A DNA stretch of 64,000 nucleotides from Desulfosporosinus sp. (lineage in GTDB: Bacteria; Bacillota; Desulfitobacteriia; Desulfitobacteriales; Desulfitobacteriaceae), in contig JAIMKP010000006.1 of the NCBI GenBank assembly GCA_020692355.1, positions 27,575 to 91,574 of the forward strand, given 5' to 3'. Positions 24,805-33,316 of the stretch are shown piece by piece. The position numbers and the translations under genes are program-made. A model generated the notes under the pieces. The model was not told where the DNA came from. It made no database searches and worked only from the letters and a program-made list of their open reading frames with translations. Positions within the stretch are counted from its first letter, which is position 1. Each line of letters opens with the position of its first letter.

Positions 24805-27435
24805 TTATTTTTGTAAAAAATTTCGCAGAATATTTGGGACGCGGCTCAATGCTTCACTGACTTTGCTCGGATCTTTCCCACCCGCTTGCGCCATATCCGG
24901 ACGACCGCCCCCTCCTCCACCTGTAATTTTCGCCACTTCCTTAATAATCTGCCCCGCATGCAGGCCCCTTAAACCTGATGGGGCCACCGATACGACCCAA
25001 TTCACCTTGCCATCGGCTACTGCGCCCAAGATCACAACACCGTTTTGCAGCTTGTCCCGCAAAAGGTCACTCATTTGTCGCAGGCCATCCATATCTGGGG
25101 TGTGAACCTGGGAGGCCAAGACCCGGACCCCTTCAATGTCCTGCATGGATTCCAACAGTCCTTCCACTTCCACTTTGGCGAGCTTGGCATTGAGCACCTG
25201 GATTTCCCGCTCCAAGTCCTTGACCTGCAAGACCAGAGCCGTCGCACGTTTCACTCCTTCGGAAGGCTGGGCCTTCATCACTTGAGCCATCGCTTGAATC
25301 TGACTTTCCAAACCCTTGAGATACGCATAAGCCGCCATTCCCGCCACCGCTTCAATGCGCCGCAGTCCTGCCCCAATGCCGCCTTCGCTTAAAATCTTAA
25401 CAAGTCCGATTTCCCCGGTGGCCCGGACATGGGTGCCACCGCAGAGTTCTTGGCTGAATTCGCCCATGCGCACGACTCGAACCACTTCCCCGTATTTCTC
25501 GCCAAAAAGCGCCGTGGCCCCGCTCGCCTTCGCATCTTGCAGGCGCATCTCACTCACCGTGACTCCGAGATTAGCCAAAACGGCCGCATTCATTTTCTCT
25601 TCGACTCGCTCGAGTTCCTCCGCCGTTAACGCCGAGAAATGGGTGAAGTCAAAACGCAGACGTTCCGGGTTCACCAGTGAACCCGATTGCTGGACATGCT
25701 CACCGAGCACGGCACGTAAAGCCGCTTGAAGTAAGTGGGTCGCACTATGATGACGGGCCGTCGCTTCCCGTGTCTCTTGCTCCACATTGGCCTCGACCAC
25801 ATCTCCCGCATGGAGAACCCCCTGCTTGATCCGTAGACGATGATAGACAGTACCAGAGACACCCTTCTTTACTTCCAACACCTCGGCTTCTGCCCTAGCT
25901 GCCCTCAATGCTCCCCGGTCAGCCGCTTGCCCACCGCTCTCCGCATAGAATGGGGTTTGGGAAAGAAAGGCGATCACTTCGTCCCCTTCTCCAGCATCTT
26001 CTACCCCTTCCCCTCCGAGGAAAAGCGCTTCCACTTTGACCTCAGCCGTCAAAGCTTCATAGCCCAGAAACGGGGTCATCCCTAAGTGTTTGGCCCGTTC
26101 GGTCATGGCCACGCTCTCACCGACAGCCTTCATCTTTTGCGACTGCTCTTGCGCCAGCCTACGATGTTCTTCTGCTGCCACTTGGAAAGCTTCCATATCC
26201 ACGTCAAGTCCCTGTTCCTGGAGGATCTCCTCCGTCAATTCCACAGGGAAACCATAGGTTTCATAGAGATTGAAAGCATCCACACCCGAGAGAATGTTTT
26301 GGTTGTCGGCCTGCAAAGAGCGAATCCGCTCCTGAAGGATCTGGGTGCCCTGTTCCAGTGTTGCTTGGAAATTCTTTTCTTCCAGCCGCAAATGGTTCAA
26401 GATGAAGTTTTGGTTATCGAGGAGTTCTGGATAATGGTGCGCGTAATCCCTTTGTATGATCTTAAATACCTGCTCTAGGAGCGGCTTCTCGATCCCGAGC
26501 AGACGGGCATAGCGCACCGCTCGTCGCAAAATCCGCCTCAGCACATATCCCCGGCCTTCATTGTCTGGCCGGATGCCATCCCCGAGCATAAACGATACTG
26601 CGCGGATATGATCCGAAATAACTTTCAGCGCCACATCCGTCTTGGGGTTATCCTTATAGCGGACACCTGCAACTTCTGCCACCTTGTCGATGATCGGGCG
26701 AAAGAGGTCGGTATCAAAATTAGACTCCACACCCTGCATGACGGAAGCGATACGCTCTAAACCCATGCCTGTATCAATGTTTTGCTTAGGCAAAGGCGTC
26801 AGGTTTCCGGCGTCATCGCGGTTATACTGCATGAACACCAGGTTCCAGATCTCTAAGAAGCGATCACACTCACAGCCCACACCACAATCCGGGCTGCCAC
26901 ATCCCCGTGCTTTCCCTAGATCAACGTAAATCTCAGAGCAGGGACCGCATGGCCCTGTCGGACCAGCCGCCCAGAAGTTGGATTCATCAATCACGATCCG
27001 TTCCGGGTTCACCCCAGCCTTGTGAATCCAGAGCTGGCGCGCTTCATCATCATCTGGGTGAATGGTGATCCAGAGCTTTTCGGCAGGAATCTTCAATACC
27101 CCTGTCACATATTCCCAGGCCCAAGGAATCGCGCTCTCTTTAAAATAATCTCCAAAGGAAAAGTTCCCCAGCATCTCGAAGAAGGTATGATGCCGGGCCG
27201 TCTTGCCTACCACTTCCAAATCCGGGGTACGCACACATTTCTGAGCCGTCGTCGCCCGTGGGAATGGGGGTTCGACCCGTCTCTGGAAATAGGGCTTAAA
27301 CGGAACCATCCCCGCCACGGTCAGAAGGAGGGTCGGATCATCTTTGGGGATCAGGGAGGCACTGGGAAGCGGACGATGTCCCTTGCTCTCAAAATACTTC
27401 AAAAACATCTCACGGAGCTGGTTGCCTGTATACAT
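24805..27435 (-). CDS. alaS: Alanyl-tRNA synthetase
   Basis: 876 residues, full length. The class II catalytic domain begins TGNQLREMFLKYFESKGH and includes TVAGMVPFKPYF and RTPDLEVVGKTARHHTFFE in two pieces. The editing domain has HHSATH (~562-567) and the zinc/editing CGGTH motif (~664). A C-terminal C-Ala domain contains GGGGGGRPDMAQAGG. It charges tRNA-Ala and clears mischarged Ser and Gly. Expression appears to be controlled by a T-box leader just upstream. Confidence 0.97.
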   Translation of the reverse strand: MYTGNQLREMFLKYFESKGHRPLPSASLIPKDDPTLLLTVAGMVPFKPYFQRRVEPPFPRATTAQKCVRTPDLEVVGKTARHHTFFEMLGNFSFGDYFKESAIPWAWEYVTGVLKIPAEKLWITIHPDDDEARQLWIHKAGVNPERIVIDESNFWAAGPTGPCGPCSEIYVDLGKARGCGSPDCGVGCECDRFLEIWNLVFMQYNRDDAGNLTPLPKQNIDTGMGLERIASVMQGVESNFDTDLFRPIIDKVAEVAGVRYKDNPKTDVALKVISDHIRAVSFMLGDGIRPDNEGRGYVLRRILRRAVRYARLLGIEKPLLEQVFKIIQRDYAHHYPELLDNQNFILNHLRLEEKNFQATLEQGTQILQERIRSLQADNQNILSGVDAFNLYETYGFPVELTEEILQEQGLDVDMEAFQVAAEEHRRLAQEQSQKMKAVGESVAMTERAKHLGMTPFLGYEALTAEVKVEALFLGGEGVEDAGEGDEVIAFLSQTPFYAESGGQAADRGALRAARAEAEVLEVKKGVSGTVYHRLRIKQGVLHAGDVVEANVEQETREATARHHSATHLLQAALRAVLGEHVQQSGSLVNPERLRFDFTHFSALTAEELERVEEKMNAAVLANLGVTVSEMRLQDAKASGATALFGEKYGEVVRVVRMGEFSQELCGGTHVRATGEIGLVKILSEGGIGAGLRRIEAVAGMAAYAYLKGLESQIQAMAQVMKAQPSEGVKRATALVLQVKDLEREIQVLNAKLAKVEVEGLLESMQDIEGVRVLASQVHTPDMDGLRQMSDLLRDKLQNGVVILGAVADGKVNWVVSVAPSGLRGLHAGQIIKEVAKITGGGGGGRPDMAQAGGKDPSKVSEALSRVPNILRNFLQK

Positions 27436-27475
27436 TGGTTTTCCTCCTTGTACTGGGAATTGCTGGTGGTAAAAA

Positions 27476-27604
27476 AATAAACCCGTCCCCTAGTTCAGGG
27501 GCGGGATGTTCCGCGGTAGGCCCTAGCCCCTTCCACCTGCCGGAGCCTCTCTAGGAGCGCTTTAAAGCTACTTGTTTCCTCATTGGTTTATCATGTTTCA
27601 GTTG
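27476..27604 (-). promoter_or_regulatory. T-box leader of alaS (short stem I, transcription attenuation)
   Basis: On the minus strand, the leader RNA from ~27604 contains AGAGAG (27546-27555 region), GTGGAAG, and the T-box core ACCGCGGAACA (27507-27517 region). A GC-rich terminator hairpin with T-run lies at 27475-27505 (CCCGCCCC / GGGGACGGG, then TTTATTTTTTT). The leader is only ~130 bases before the terminator, so Stem I must be short. The bases before ACCGCGG read GGCCT, not the usual TGGT, which would weaken pairing to the ACCA end of tRNA-Ala. Candidate. Confidence 0.65.
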
Positions 27605-27610
27605 TTTTGT

Positions 27611-27639
27611 AGTATATACGAATTGTCGGGGCTCGTCAA
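27611..27639 (-). promoter_or_regulatory. Sigma-A promoter of alaS
   Basis: Minus-strand TTGACG (27634-27639) and TATACT (27611-27616) are separated by 17 bases. The start of transcription would be near 27604, giving the T-box leader. Confidence 0.75.
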
Positions 27640-27835
27640 TAACATCCAGAGGACGGAGATCAGAGGCCATCCAGAGGCCAGAACTTGAAACTCAACGCAC
27701 GTACGTGCGCGACGAACCCCACGCACACCATGAAAAAACAGTGCTCGACATCAGATCACACGCATTATTTAAGTGTAGAGATTAAATGCATTAAACACGA
27801 CTAAGCCGAAGTGTAGCACACCGAAGCAATCGCTC
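27640..27835. other. Non-coding spacer between alaS promoter and AI-2E transporter gene
   Basis: No gene or clear RNA element is seen in this ~195-base stretch. It contains a GCACGTACGTGC palindrome near 27700 and a short repeat of CCATCCAGAGG-like sequence near 27645 and 27668. Confidence 0.4.
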
Positions 27836-28873
27836 CTACACTTGTGGGGACACCAAACGTAGGTAAATATGCCTGATTATCACTTTGAGCACAGCCGCAA
27901 ACGGTACCGCGAGGAGCATGCCCCAGAACCCGGCCAGCTCGCCACCGGCCAATAGGGCGAAGACAATCCAGAGCGGATGCAACCTGACGCTATCCCCCAT
28001 CAGTTTCGGTGAAATCACATTTCCCTCGAGTTGCTGAACGATCAGGATCACCAAAGCTACTTTCAGTACCACCCAAGGCGATTTTGTCAACGCCAAGAGG
28101 AGTACAGGCACTGCACCGATCAAAGGCCCAAAATAAGGAATGAGATCCGATAACCCGCTAATGATGCCAATGAGGAGGGCATAATCCATCCCCACGAGCT
28201 TGACCCCGATGCCGATAAGCACTCCGACAATCACCGCGACTACCAAATTTCCCCGCACAAAACGGCGCACCACATGGTTGATGTCTTGCCAGAGCCGCTG
28301 CCATTCGAGCCGCCATTTTTGCGGAATCAGGCGCATAAAAGAGCTTTCGAAGTTTTTCCAATCTGCAAGGAAATAGATGGCCAAAATAGGGGAAAGGATA
28401 TAGAAGGTTAATGATGCTAAGGTTTCTGGAAGGGTGCTCAGAAACCAACTTAATTTGGCCGCAACCCATTCCTCTCCTTGGCCAAGATGTCCATCCACGA
28501 CCAAAGCCACCCGATCCGGCAGACCTGAATCCTGAAACTGGGTGCGCACATTCTGAATGGCATGCTCGATCTCGTGCAGGGTTTGAGGCAAAACAAAGGT
28601 GAGCTTCGCCAATTCACTATAAAGCACCGGGATGATCAGAAAAAGTGAAACGCCCAAAGCGCCAACGATTCCGACAAATACGACTGCGATCGCCATCCTG
28701 CGGCCGAGGCCCTTCTTTTCCAGACCCTCCACCAAGGGGCTAAGCAGATAAGCCAACGCAAAAGCCAATAAAAAAGGCCCGATAATGATCCGAACCGCTA
28801 CCAGCAAACCGATGGCTAAGAAAACAATTCCCCCAATAAAGATCCAGCGCCATTTTTCCCTGCGCAAAATCAT
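27836..28873 (-). CDS. AI-2E family (YtvI/PerM-like) membrane transporter
   Basis: About 345 residues with seven to eight predicted membrane helices. Family signs include LLAFALAYLLSPLVEGLEKKG near the N-terminus (in halves LLAFALAYLL and SPLVEGLEKKG), ISGLSDLIPYFGPLIGAVP (~235-255), and VQQLEGNVISPKLMGDSVRL near the end. Family members are linked to autoinducer-2 export or Na+/H+ antiport; the substrate here is unknown. ATG 28873 is used; it directly follows a G-run, and a TTG at 28867 would have better ribosome-site spacing. A longer version would start inside a terminator hairpin and is rejected. Confidence 0.88.
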   Translation of the reverse strand: MILRREKWRWIFIGGIVFLAIGLLVAVRIIIGPFLLAFALAYLLSPLVEGLEKKGLGRRMAIAVVFVGIVGALGVSLFLIIPVLYSELAKLTFVLPQTLHEIEHAIQNVRTQFQDSGLPDRVALVVDGHLGQGEEWVAAKLSWFLSTLPETLASLTFYILSPILAIYFLADWKNFESSFMRLIPQKWRLEWQRLWQDINHVVRRFVRGNLVVAVIVGVLIGIGVKLVGMDYALLIGIISGLSDLIPYFGPLIGAVPVLLLALTKSPWVVLKVALVILIVQQLEGNVISPKLMGDSVRLHPLWIVFALLAGGELAGFWGMLLAVPFAAVLKVIIRHIYLRLVSPQV

Positions 28874-28884
28874 CCCCCCTGAAG

Positions 28885-28910
28885 AAAAAAAGCGCGCCAA
28901 AGCGCGCTTT
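28885..28910 (-). terminator. Terminator after the YtxH-like gene
   Basis: AAAGCGCGC (28889-28897) pairs with GCGCGCTTT (28902-28910). On the minus strand it is followed by a run of seven T. It lies six bases past the small YtxH-like gene stop and just ahead of the AI-2E gene. Confidence 0.85.
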
Positions 28911-28915
28911 CCATG

Positions 28916-29065
28916 TCAATGCCAAACTTTACGGCCTTTAGCCCATAATCTCATGCCTTGACGCATTAAGGAACTTCTCTTCTGACGTGGCAACATTAAA
29001 AGCCCGATGGCAGCCCCGGCCACACTTCCCGTGACCAGCCCGCCAACAACATATCTTGATCGCAA
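28916..29065 (-). CDS. Small YtxH-like membrane protein
   Basis: 49 residues with a TTG start, eight bases after AAAGGAGG (29073-29081). The sequence is a short positive start, a glycine-rich membrane helix (YVVGGLVTGSVAGAAIGLL), then a basic tail (PRQKRSSLMRQG ... KGRKVWH). This is the layout of YtxH-type small proteins: a glycine-zipper helix followed by a polar tail. It is tightly followed by a terminator and preceded by the zinc-ribbon and PRC-barrel genes. Function unknown. Confidence 0.7.
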   Translation of the reverse strand: MRSRYVVGGLVTGSVAGAAIGLLMLPRQKRSSLMRQGMRLWAKGRKVWH

Positions 29066-29092
29066 GGGTCATTCCTCCTTTGAGCATGCAGT

Positions 29093-29305
29093 CTATTCGA
29101 CGGCCGCCTCCGGATTTTGGTTGAGAACTTCCCCATTTACACCCAGCACAGGATCCTCCCAAGCCACCAGAGAGCCGTCTTCTGCTAAATCGTAAATTAC
29201 GACCTTATCTGCTTGGGTGGTAAATTCTATACAGCAATCCCAGCAATAGTACTGGCCTACACCGACTTTCCCGATTGTGCGGCCTCCGCAAACCGGACAG
29301 TTCAT
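29093..29305 (-). CDS. Small zinc-ribbon protein of unknown function
   Basis: 70 residues. The N-terminus has CPVC (residues 3-6) and CWDC (~21-24), a four-cysteine zinc ribbon, in MNCPVCGGRT and QYYCWDCCIEF. The rest is acidic. Its start overlaps the PRC-barrel gene stop (ATGA), so the two proteins are made together. I recognise similar small genes next to PRC-barrel genes in Clostridia but no assigned function. Confidence 0.75.
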   Translation of the reverse strand: MNCPVCGGRTIGKVGVGQYYCWDCCIEFTTQADKVVIYDLAEDGSLVAWEDPVLGVNGEVLNQNPEAAVE

Positions 29306-29790
29306 ACCGAACCCCCTCCATTTTCACCCCAGGGCCTTGCCTGGTCATCGACGACTAAGACATCTTCCCCATCGACAATGACATGCTGCTGTAAAATTGT
29401 ACCCCGCCCCTGAAACAGATCGGCCAAAAATCCATCCGAGACCTCGTACCCTACGATACGCTCCCCTGAATCATCCAGAAAGACATCTTCAATCTTACCT
29501 CTTGCTTCTCCATCTTCCGTATAGACTTGATTCCCAATCTTTTGCGACCACAAGGTTCCTTGAACCTCTTCAAGCTGAACGGTGTTGACGGTTAGGGCGT
29601 CTTTGCCGATAAAGGCCACCGCTTGGCGCGGGATCCCATTCATGGAGTGGAAGAAGTGTCCACCTTCCAATAGGACTCCTGAAACTCGGTCCAGCTCGGT
29701 ATCAAAGGTAATATCCTGCACCCAGCCGACTTGTTCCCCGGTTTTTATGTCCAAAACTGGCAGGCCGACTATTTCGCGCGTACGCCGCAT
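29302..29790 (-). CDS. PRC-barrel domain protein
   Basis: 162 residues containing two PRC-barrel units. The first starts EIVGLPVLDIKTGEQVGWVQDI and the second VYTEDGEARGKIEDVFLDDS followed by GERIVGYEVSDG. PRC-barrel proteins are small beta-barrels; relatives act in photosynthetic reaction centres, RNA metabolism (RimM) and sporulation. No membrane segment is present. It precedes the zinc-ribbon gene and follows mnmA. Confidence 0.88.
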   Translation of the reverse strand: MRRTREIVGLPVLDIKTGEQVGWVQDITFDTELDRVSGVLLEGGHFFHSMNGIPRQAVAFIGKDALTVNTVQLEEVQGTLWSQKIGNQVYTEDGEARGKIEDVFLDDSGERIVGYEVSDGFLADLFQGRGTILQQHVIVDGEDVLVVDDQARPWGENGGGSV

Positions 29791-29896
29791 GACTTTCTCC
29801 CCCGCCTATTTTGATCTTAGATGTACTATGCCCAAACCAGCCTTTCTTCATGCATGGAATATTACTATATTAAGCTTATTTCCGTGAATGTCAACC

Positions 29897-31015
29897 CTAT
29901 ATTTGTAGCCGTCGGCCCCGAGGATCGGATATAATCCTCCCCCCGCCGATCACTGCATTTCCCTGATAAAACACCACCGCTTGGCCTGGAGTGGCCGCCC
30001 GCTGCGGGGAATCGAATTCGACACGGACTTCTTTTCCATCTGATCCTTCAGGGTAGATCCAAGCTGGGGCAGGCTGAGCCTTATAGCGCACCTTGGCTTC
30101 TACACGCAGAGGCGAGTATAATCCGGAGATAGCAATCCAATGGAGGTCATCGGCCCAAAGGACTGGCGCAAACACATCTTTCCCTTCACCTAAAACCACT
30201 TCCTGGCGTTCAAAATTAAACCCAACAACAAACATCGGACGCCCAAAGGTGATGCCTAAACCCTTACGCTGGCCAACCGTATAATAAACGAGCCCTTGGT
30301 GCTTTCCAAGGACGTTCCCTTCTTGATCAACAAAGTTTCCCGGAACGATCCGCTCCGGCGCCCTTTCTCTAAGAAAAGTCGCATAATCATCGTTCGGCAC
30401 AAAACAGATCTCCTGGCTGTCCGGTTTATCGGCGACCCCCACAAGCCCGATATCTCGCGCCATCGCCCGCACCTGGCTTTTCTGATACTCTGCTAAAGGA
30501 AAAAGCGTATGTGCGAGTTGTTCCTGGGTGAGCGTATAGAGGACATAGGTCTGGTCTTTTGATGCATCCGCTCCCTTATATAATAAGAAGCGTTCACTAT
30601 CAGGATCCCTGACAATTTGGGCATAGTGCCCTGTGGCGATGTAGTCCGCACCCAGCCCCTGGGCTTTGCGCAAGAGTTCTCCAAACTTAATGTAGCGGTT
30701 GCAAGCTAGACACGGATTCGGGGTTTCCCCCTGAAAATATGTTTCTGTAAAATAGGAAATAACCTTTTCCTCAAACAGCGTTCGGAAATTCAAGACATAA
30801 TGCGGTATCCCTAACTGGTAGGCCACCCGCCGTGCATCATCGATGGCCGAAATGGAACAGCAGCTTTTGGGGGTCTCCACATCGCCTGAACGCCAAACCT
30901 GCAGCGTGACCCCAATCACATCATACCCTTGTTTCAGGAGCAAAGCGGCGGCCATGGAGCTATCCACACCGCCGCTCATCCCGACAACGACTCTTGTCAA
31001 AGCTGGCTCAGCCAT
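29897..31015 (-). CDS. mnmA: tRNA-specific 2-thiouridylase MnmA
   Basis: 372 residues. It has the PP-loop GMSGGVDSS (~12-20), NPCLACN with the first catalytic Cys (~100), the middle PDSQEICFVP with the second Cys (~198), and the TVGQRKGLGI region. It puts sulfur on U34 of Lys, Glu and Gln tRNAs. It lies three bases after iscU, so sulfur relay from the cysteine desulfurase upstream is a natural reading. Confidence 0.96.
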   Translation of the reverse strand: MAEPALTRVVVGMSGGVDSSMAAALLLKQGYDVIGVTLQVWRSGDVETPKSCCSISAIDDARRVAYQLGIPHYVLNFRTLFEEKVISYFTETYFQGETPNPCLACNRYIKFGELLRKAQGLGADYIATGHYAQIVRDPDSERFLLYKGADASKDQTYVLYTLTQEQLAHTLFPLAEYQKSQVRAMARDIGLVGVADKPDSQEICFVPNDDYATFLRERAPERIVPGNFVDQEGNVLGKHQGLVYYTVGQRKGLGITFGRPMFVVGFNFERQEVVLGEGKDVFAPVLWADDLHWIAISGLYSPLRVEAKVRYKAQPAPAWIYPEGSDGKEVRVEFDSPQRAATPGQAVVFYQGNAVIGGGRIISDPRGRRLQI

Positions 31016-31018
31016 TGA

Positions 31019-31399
31019 TCATCCCTTATCTTTCGTCATCTTCTCATGGTAATTTTTAATGGCCGCATGCAGAGCATCTGCCGCAAGATTCGAGCAGTGC
31101 AGCTTGTTGGGAGGGAGTCCGCCTAAGGCCTCAGCGACGGCCGCGTTGGAAATCTCCAGGGCTTCGTCGATGGTTTTTCCTTTGACCATCTCCGTCACCA
31201 TGCTGCTGGTAGCAACCGCCGCCCCGCAGCCAAAGGTTTTAAACTTTACGTCTTTAATGATATCCCCTTTTATATCGAGATAGATGCGCATGATATCCCC
31301 ACATTTCGCATTCCCGACTTCCCCAACCCCATCAGCATCAGGAATCTCGCCCACATTACGTGGGTTCGTGAAGTGATCCATCACTTTCTCTGAATACAT
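31019..31399 (-). CDS. iscU: Iron-sulfur cluster scaffold IscU/NifU-N
   Basis: 126 residues. Three scaffold cysteines are visible: GNAKCGD (C~33-34), FGCGAAVATSSM, and KLHCSNLAADAL. MYSEKVMDHFTNPRNVGE is the standard N-terminus. It is the NifU-type scaffold that receives sulfur from IscS and assembles 2Fe-2S or 4Fe-4S clusters. It lies 16 bases after iscS. Confidence 0.95.
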   Translation of the reverse strand: MYSEKVMDHFTNPRNVGEIPDADGVGEVGNAKCGDIMRIYLDIKGDIIKDVKFKTFGCGAAVATSSMVTEMVKGKTIDEALEISNAAVAEALGGLPPNKLHCSNLAADALHAAIKNYHEKMTKDKG

Positions 31400-31415
31400 C
31401 TCTCAACACCCCTTC

Positions 31416-32606
31416 TCATAAGGCTTTTAAGGTTCTTTGCTTAACTTGATCATAGAGGGGAGACATCATCCGTAAACGCTCCACAATCTTTGGCAGCTGA
31501 TCCAAGACATAGTCCACATCCTCTTGTGTGTTCTGCCGCCCCAGGGAAAAGCGCAACGAACCATGTGCAATTTCATGCGGCATCCCCATAGCCAGCAAAA
31601 CATGGGACGGATCCAATGAGCCGGAGGTGCAAGCCGAACCGCTGGATGCCGCAATCCCCAACATATCCAAGCTCAGAAGGAGGGATTCTCCTTCCACAAA
31701 CTGAATACTGACATTAACATTATTAGGCAGGCGCTCAGAACCTCGGGGGCCATTGACCTTGACATGATCAATGCGCTCGGTAATCCCATGGAGCAAGCGA
31801 TCCCGCAGCTTTTCCAAGCGTAGCGCTTCCTCCGCCATCCGTTCTTGGGAAAGCTCACAGGCCCTGCCAAAACCGATAATACCGGGCGTGTTCTCCGTAC
31901 CAGAACGACGTTTTTTCTCCTGCCCGCCCCCATGCGCCCGTGGGGCAAGACGGATCCCCTTGCGGACATAGAGCGCCCCGACTCCTTTAGGACCATAGAT
32001 CTTATGGCTGGATATCGTGAGCATGTCTACATTCATTGCATCGACGTTCACAGGAATTTTGCCTAAAGATTGAACCGCATCAACATGGAAAATGACCCCA
32101 CGTTCCCGAGCGATCCGCCCGATCTCGGCAATCGGCTGTATTGTACCCACTTCATTGTTCGCATGCATGATGCTCATGAAAATCGTATCAGGGCGAATCG
32201 CCTTTTTAACGTCCTCAACAGAGACCCGTCCGTTTTCATCCACGGGAAGGATCGTCAGATCAAACCCATTTTTAGCTAGATACTCCAGCGTTTCCAGCAC
32301 CGCGTGATGCTCCACTGCAGAGGTAATCAGGTGCTTCCCTTTCTTCTGATAAGCCTTAGTCACCCCGATAATGGCTAGGTTGTCCGCCTCTGTCCCACCG
32401 CTCGTAAAGATGATCTCTTCCGACTTGGCTCCGATGAAGTCCGCAACCTGTCTTCTCGCCTCTTCCAGAGCCTGCTTGGCTTCCTGTCCGAAACTGTGGA
32501 TACTTGACGGGTTGCCATACTTTTCTGTGTAATACGTCATCATCAAGGAAGCCACTTCCGGATCCACCGGCGTCGTTGCACTATGATCGAGATAAACCTT
32601 ACGCAT
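31416..32606 (-). CDS. iscS: Cysteine desulfurase IscS/NifS
   Basis: 396 residues, starting MRKVYLDHSATTPVDPEV at an ATG behind AAGGAGG. The PLP lysine lies in TISSHKIYGPKGVGAL and the catalytic Cys in SSGSACTSGSLDPSHVL (~325). It moves sulfur from cysteine to IscU, MnmA and other acceptors. It is in the iscR-iscS-iscU-mnmA run. The longer open frame upstream of 32606 is not needed. Confidence 0.96.
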   Translation of the reverse strand: MRKVYLDHSATTPVDPEVASLMMTYYTEKYGNPSSIHSFGQEAKQALEEARRQVADFIGAKSEEIIFTSGGTEADNLAIIGVTKAYQKKGKHLITSAVEHHAVLETLEYLAKNGFDLTILPVDENGRVSVEDVKKAIRPDTIFMSIMHANNEVGTIQPIAEIGRIARERGVIFHVDAVQSLGKIPVNVDAMNVDMLTISSHKIYGPKGVGALYVRKGIRLAPRAHGGGQEKKRRSGTENTPGIIGFGRACELSQERMAEEALRLEKLRDRLLHGITERIDHVKVNGPRGSERLPNNVNVSIQFVEGESLLLSLDMLGIAASSGSACTSGSLDPSHVLLAMGMPHEIAHGSLRFSLGRQNTQEDVDYVLDQLPKIVERLRMMSPLYDQVKQRTLKAL

Positions 32607-32672
32607 CGTATTCCTCCTTAAACTTAGGCAAAATTTCGCTTCGATTTTAAGCATTTCGCTTCTATCCTAAAT

Positions 32673-33125
32673 TCAGATATAATACATATAGTATTTCCGT
32701 TCATTTTCCTTTTTGGCGGCGTCCTGAATCATATCCGCCAAGGTGATCGAATCCAGCACTTCGGATATTGAGTTCCTGACCTTTTCCCAGATCGTACGCG
32801 TCACACAATAATCGGCCTTCTCACAACACTCCGGATCTTCTTCTGAGACACAGTCAACAGGAGCAATCGGCCCTTCCAAAACTCTGATAATATCTCCAAC
32901 CCGGATCTTCGAGGGTTCCCGTCCTAGGACATACCCGCCTTGGGCCCCGCGGACACTCTTGACTAACCCGGTTTTGCGCAAACCGGACACCAACTGTTCG
33001 AGATAATGCTCCGAAATATCTTGTCGTTCGGCGATGCTTTTCAAGGAAATTGGCCCTTCTCCCGCATGCTGGGCAAGATCAAACATGGCCTTCAAGCCAT
33101 AGCGGCCACGCGTTGAGAGCTTCAA
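32673..33125 (-). CDS. iscR: Rrf2 family regulator, IscR-like
   Basis: 150 residues. MKLSTRGRYGLKAMFDLA and ISLKSIAERQDISEHYLEQL form the winged helix domain. Cysteines in VDCVSEEDPECCEKADYC, a stretch matching the Fe-S binding site of IscR proteins, suggest a [2Fe-2S] sensor. It likely represses its own iscR-iscS-iscU-mnmA operon when clusters are plentiful. TTG 33125 is preferred to GTG 33134, which overlaps the AAGAGGTG ribosome site. Confidence 0.9.
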   Translation of the reverse strand: MKLSTRGRYGLKAMFDLAQHAGEGPISLKSIAERQDISEHYLEQLVSGLRKTGLVKSVRGAQGGYVLGREPSKIRVGDIIRVLEGPIAPVDCVSEEDPECCEKADYCVTRTIWEKVRNSISEVLDSITLADMIQDAAKKENERKYYMYYI

Positions 33126-33175
33126 TATTGACACCTCTTTTCGGAAACGATTCCAAATGACTTAACTCTATGGAT

Positions 33176-33204
33176 ATCTTATTAAACTGCTCGGAATTTG
33201 TCAA
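33176..33204 (-). promoter_or_regulatory. Sigma-A promoter of the isc operon
   Basis: Minus-strand TTGACA (33199-33204), a 17-base spacer and TAAGAT (33176-33181). It is a near-consensus promoter and lies ~50 bases before the iscR start, the place where IscR would bind to control itself. A clear palindromic operator was not identified. Confidence 0.75.
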
Positions 33205-33316
33205 GACTAAAACCGACTGTTCCCCTTAGAAATTAAATTTCTCTTGCATTATCCCCCATTTTTCGGCGAAATAATAGCCCTGTTTTTTTGATTTTATCTA
33301 CGAAAGGAGCATCCCC

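Noticed and set aside
27690-27715. GCACGTACGTGC palindrome as an operator
   Set aside because: It is far from any promoter I can see and could arise by chance in GC-rich spacer.
28874-28900. Upstream start for the AI-2E transporter
   Set aside because: The extra codons fall within the terminator hairpin of the YtxH-like gene.
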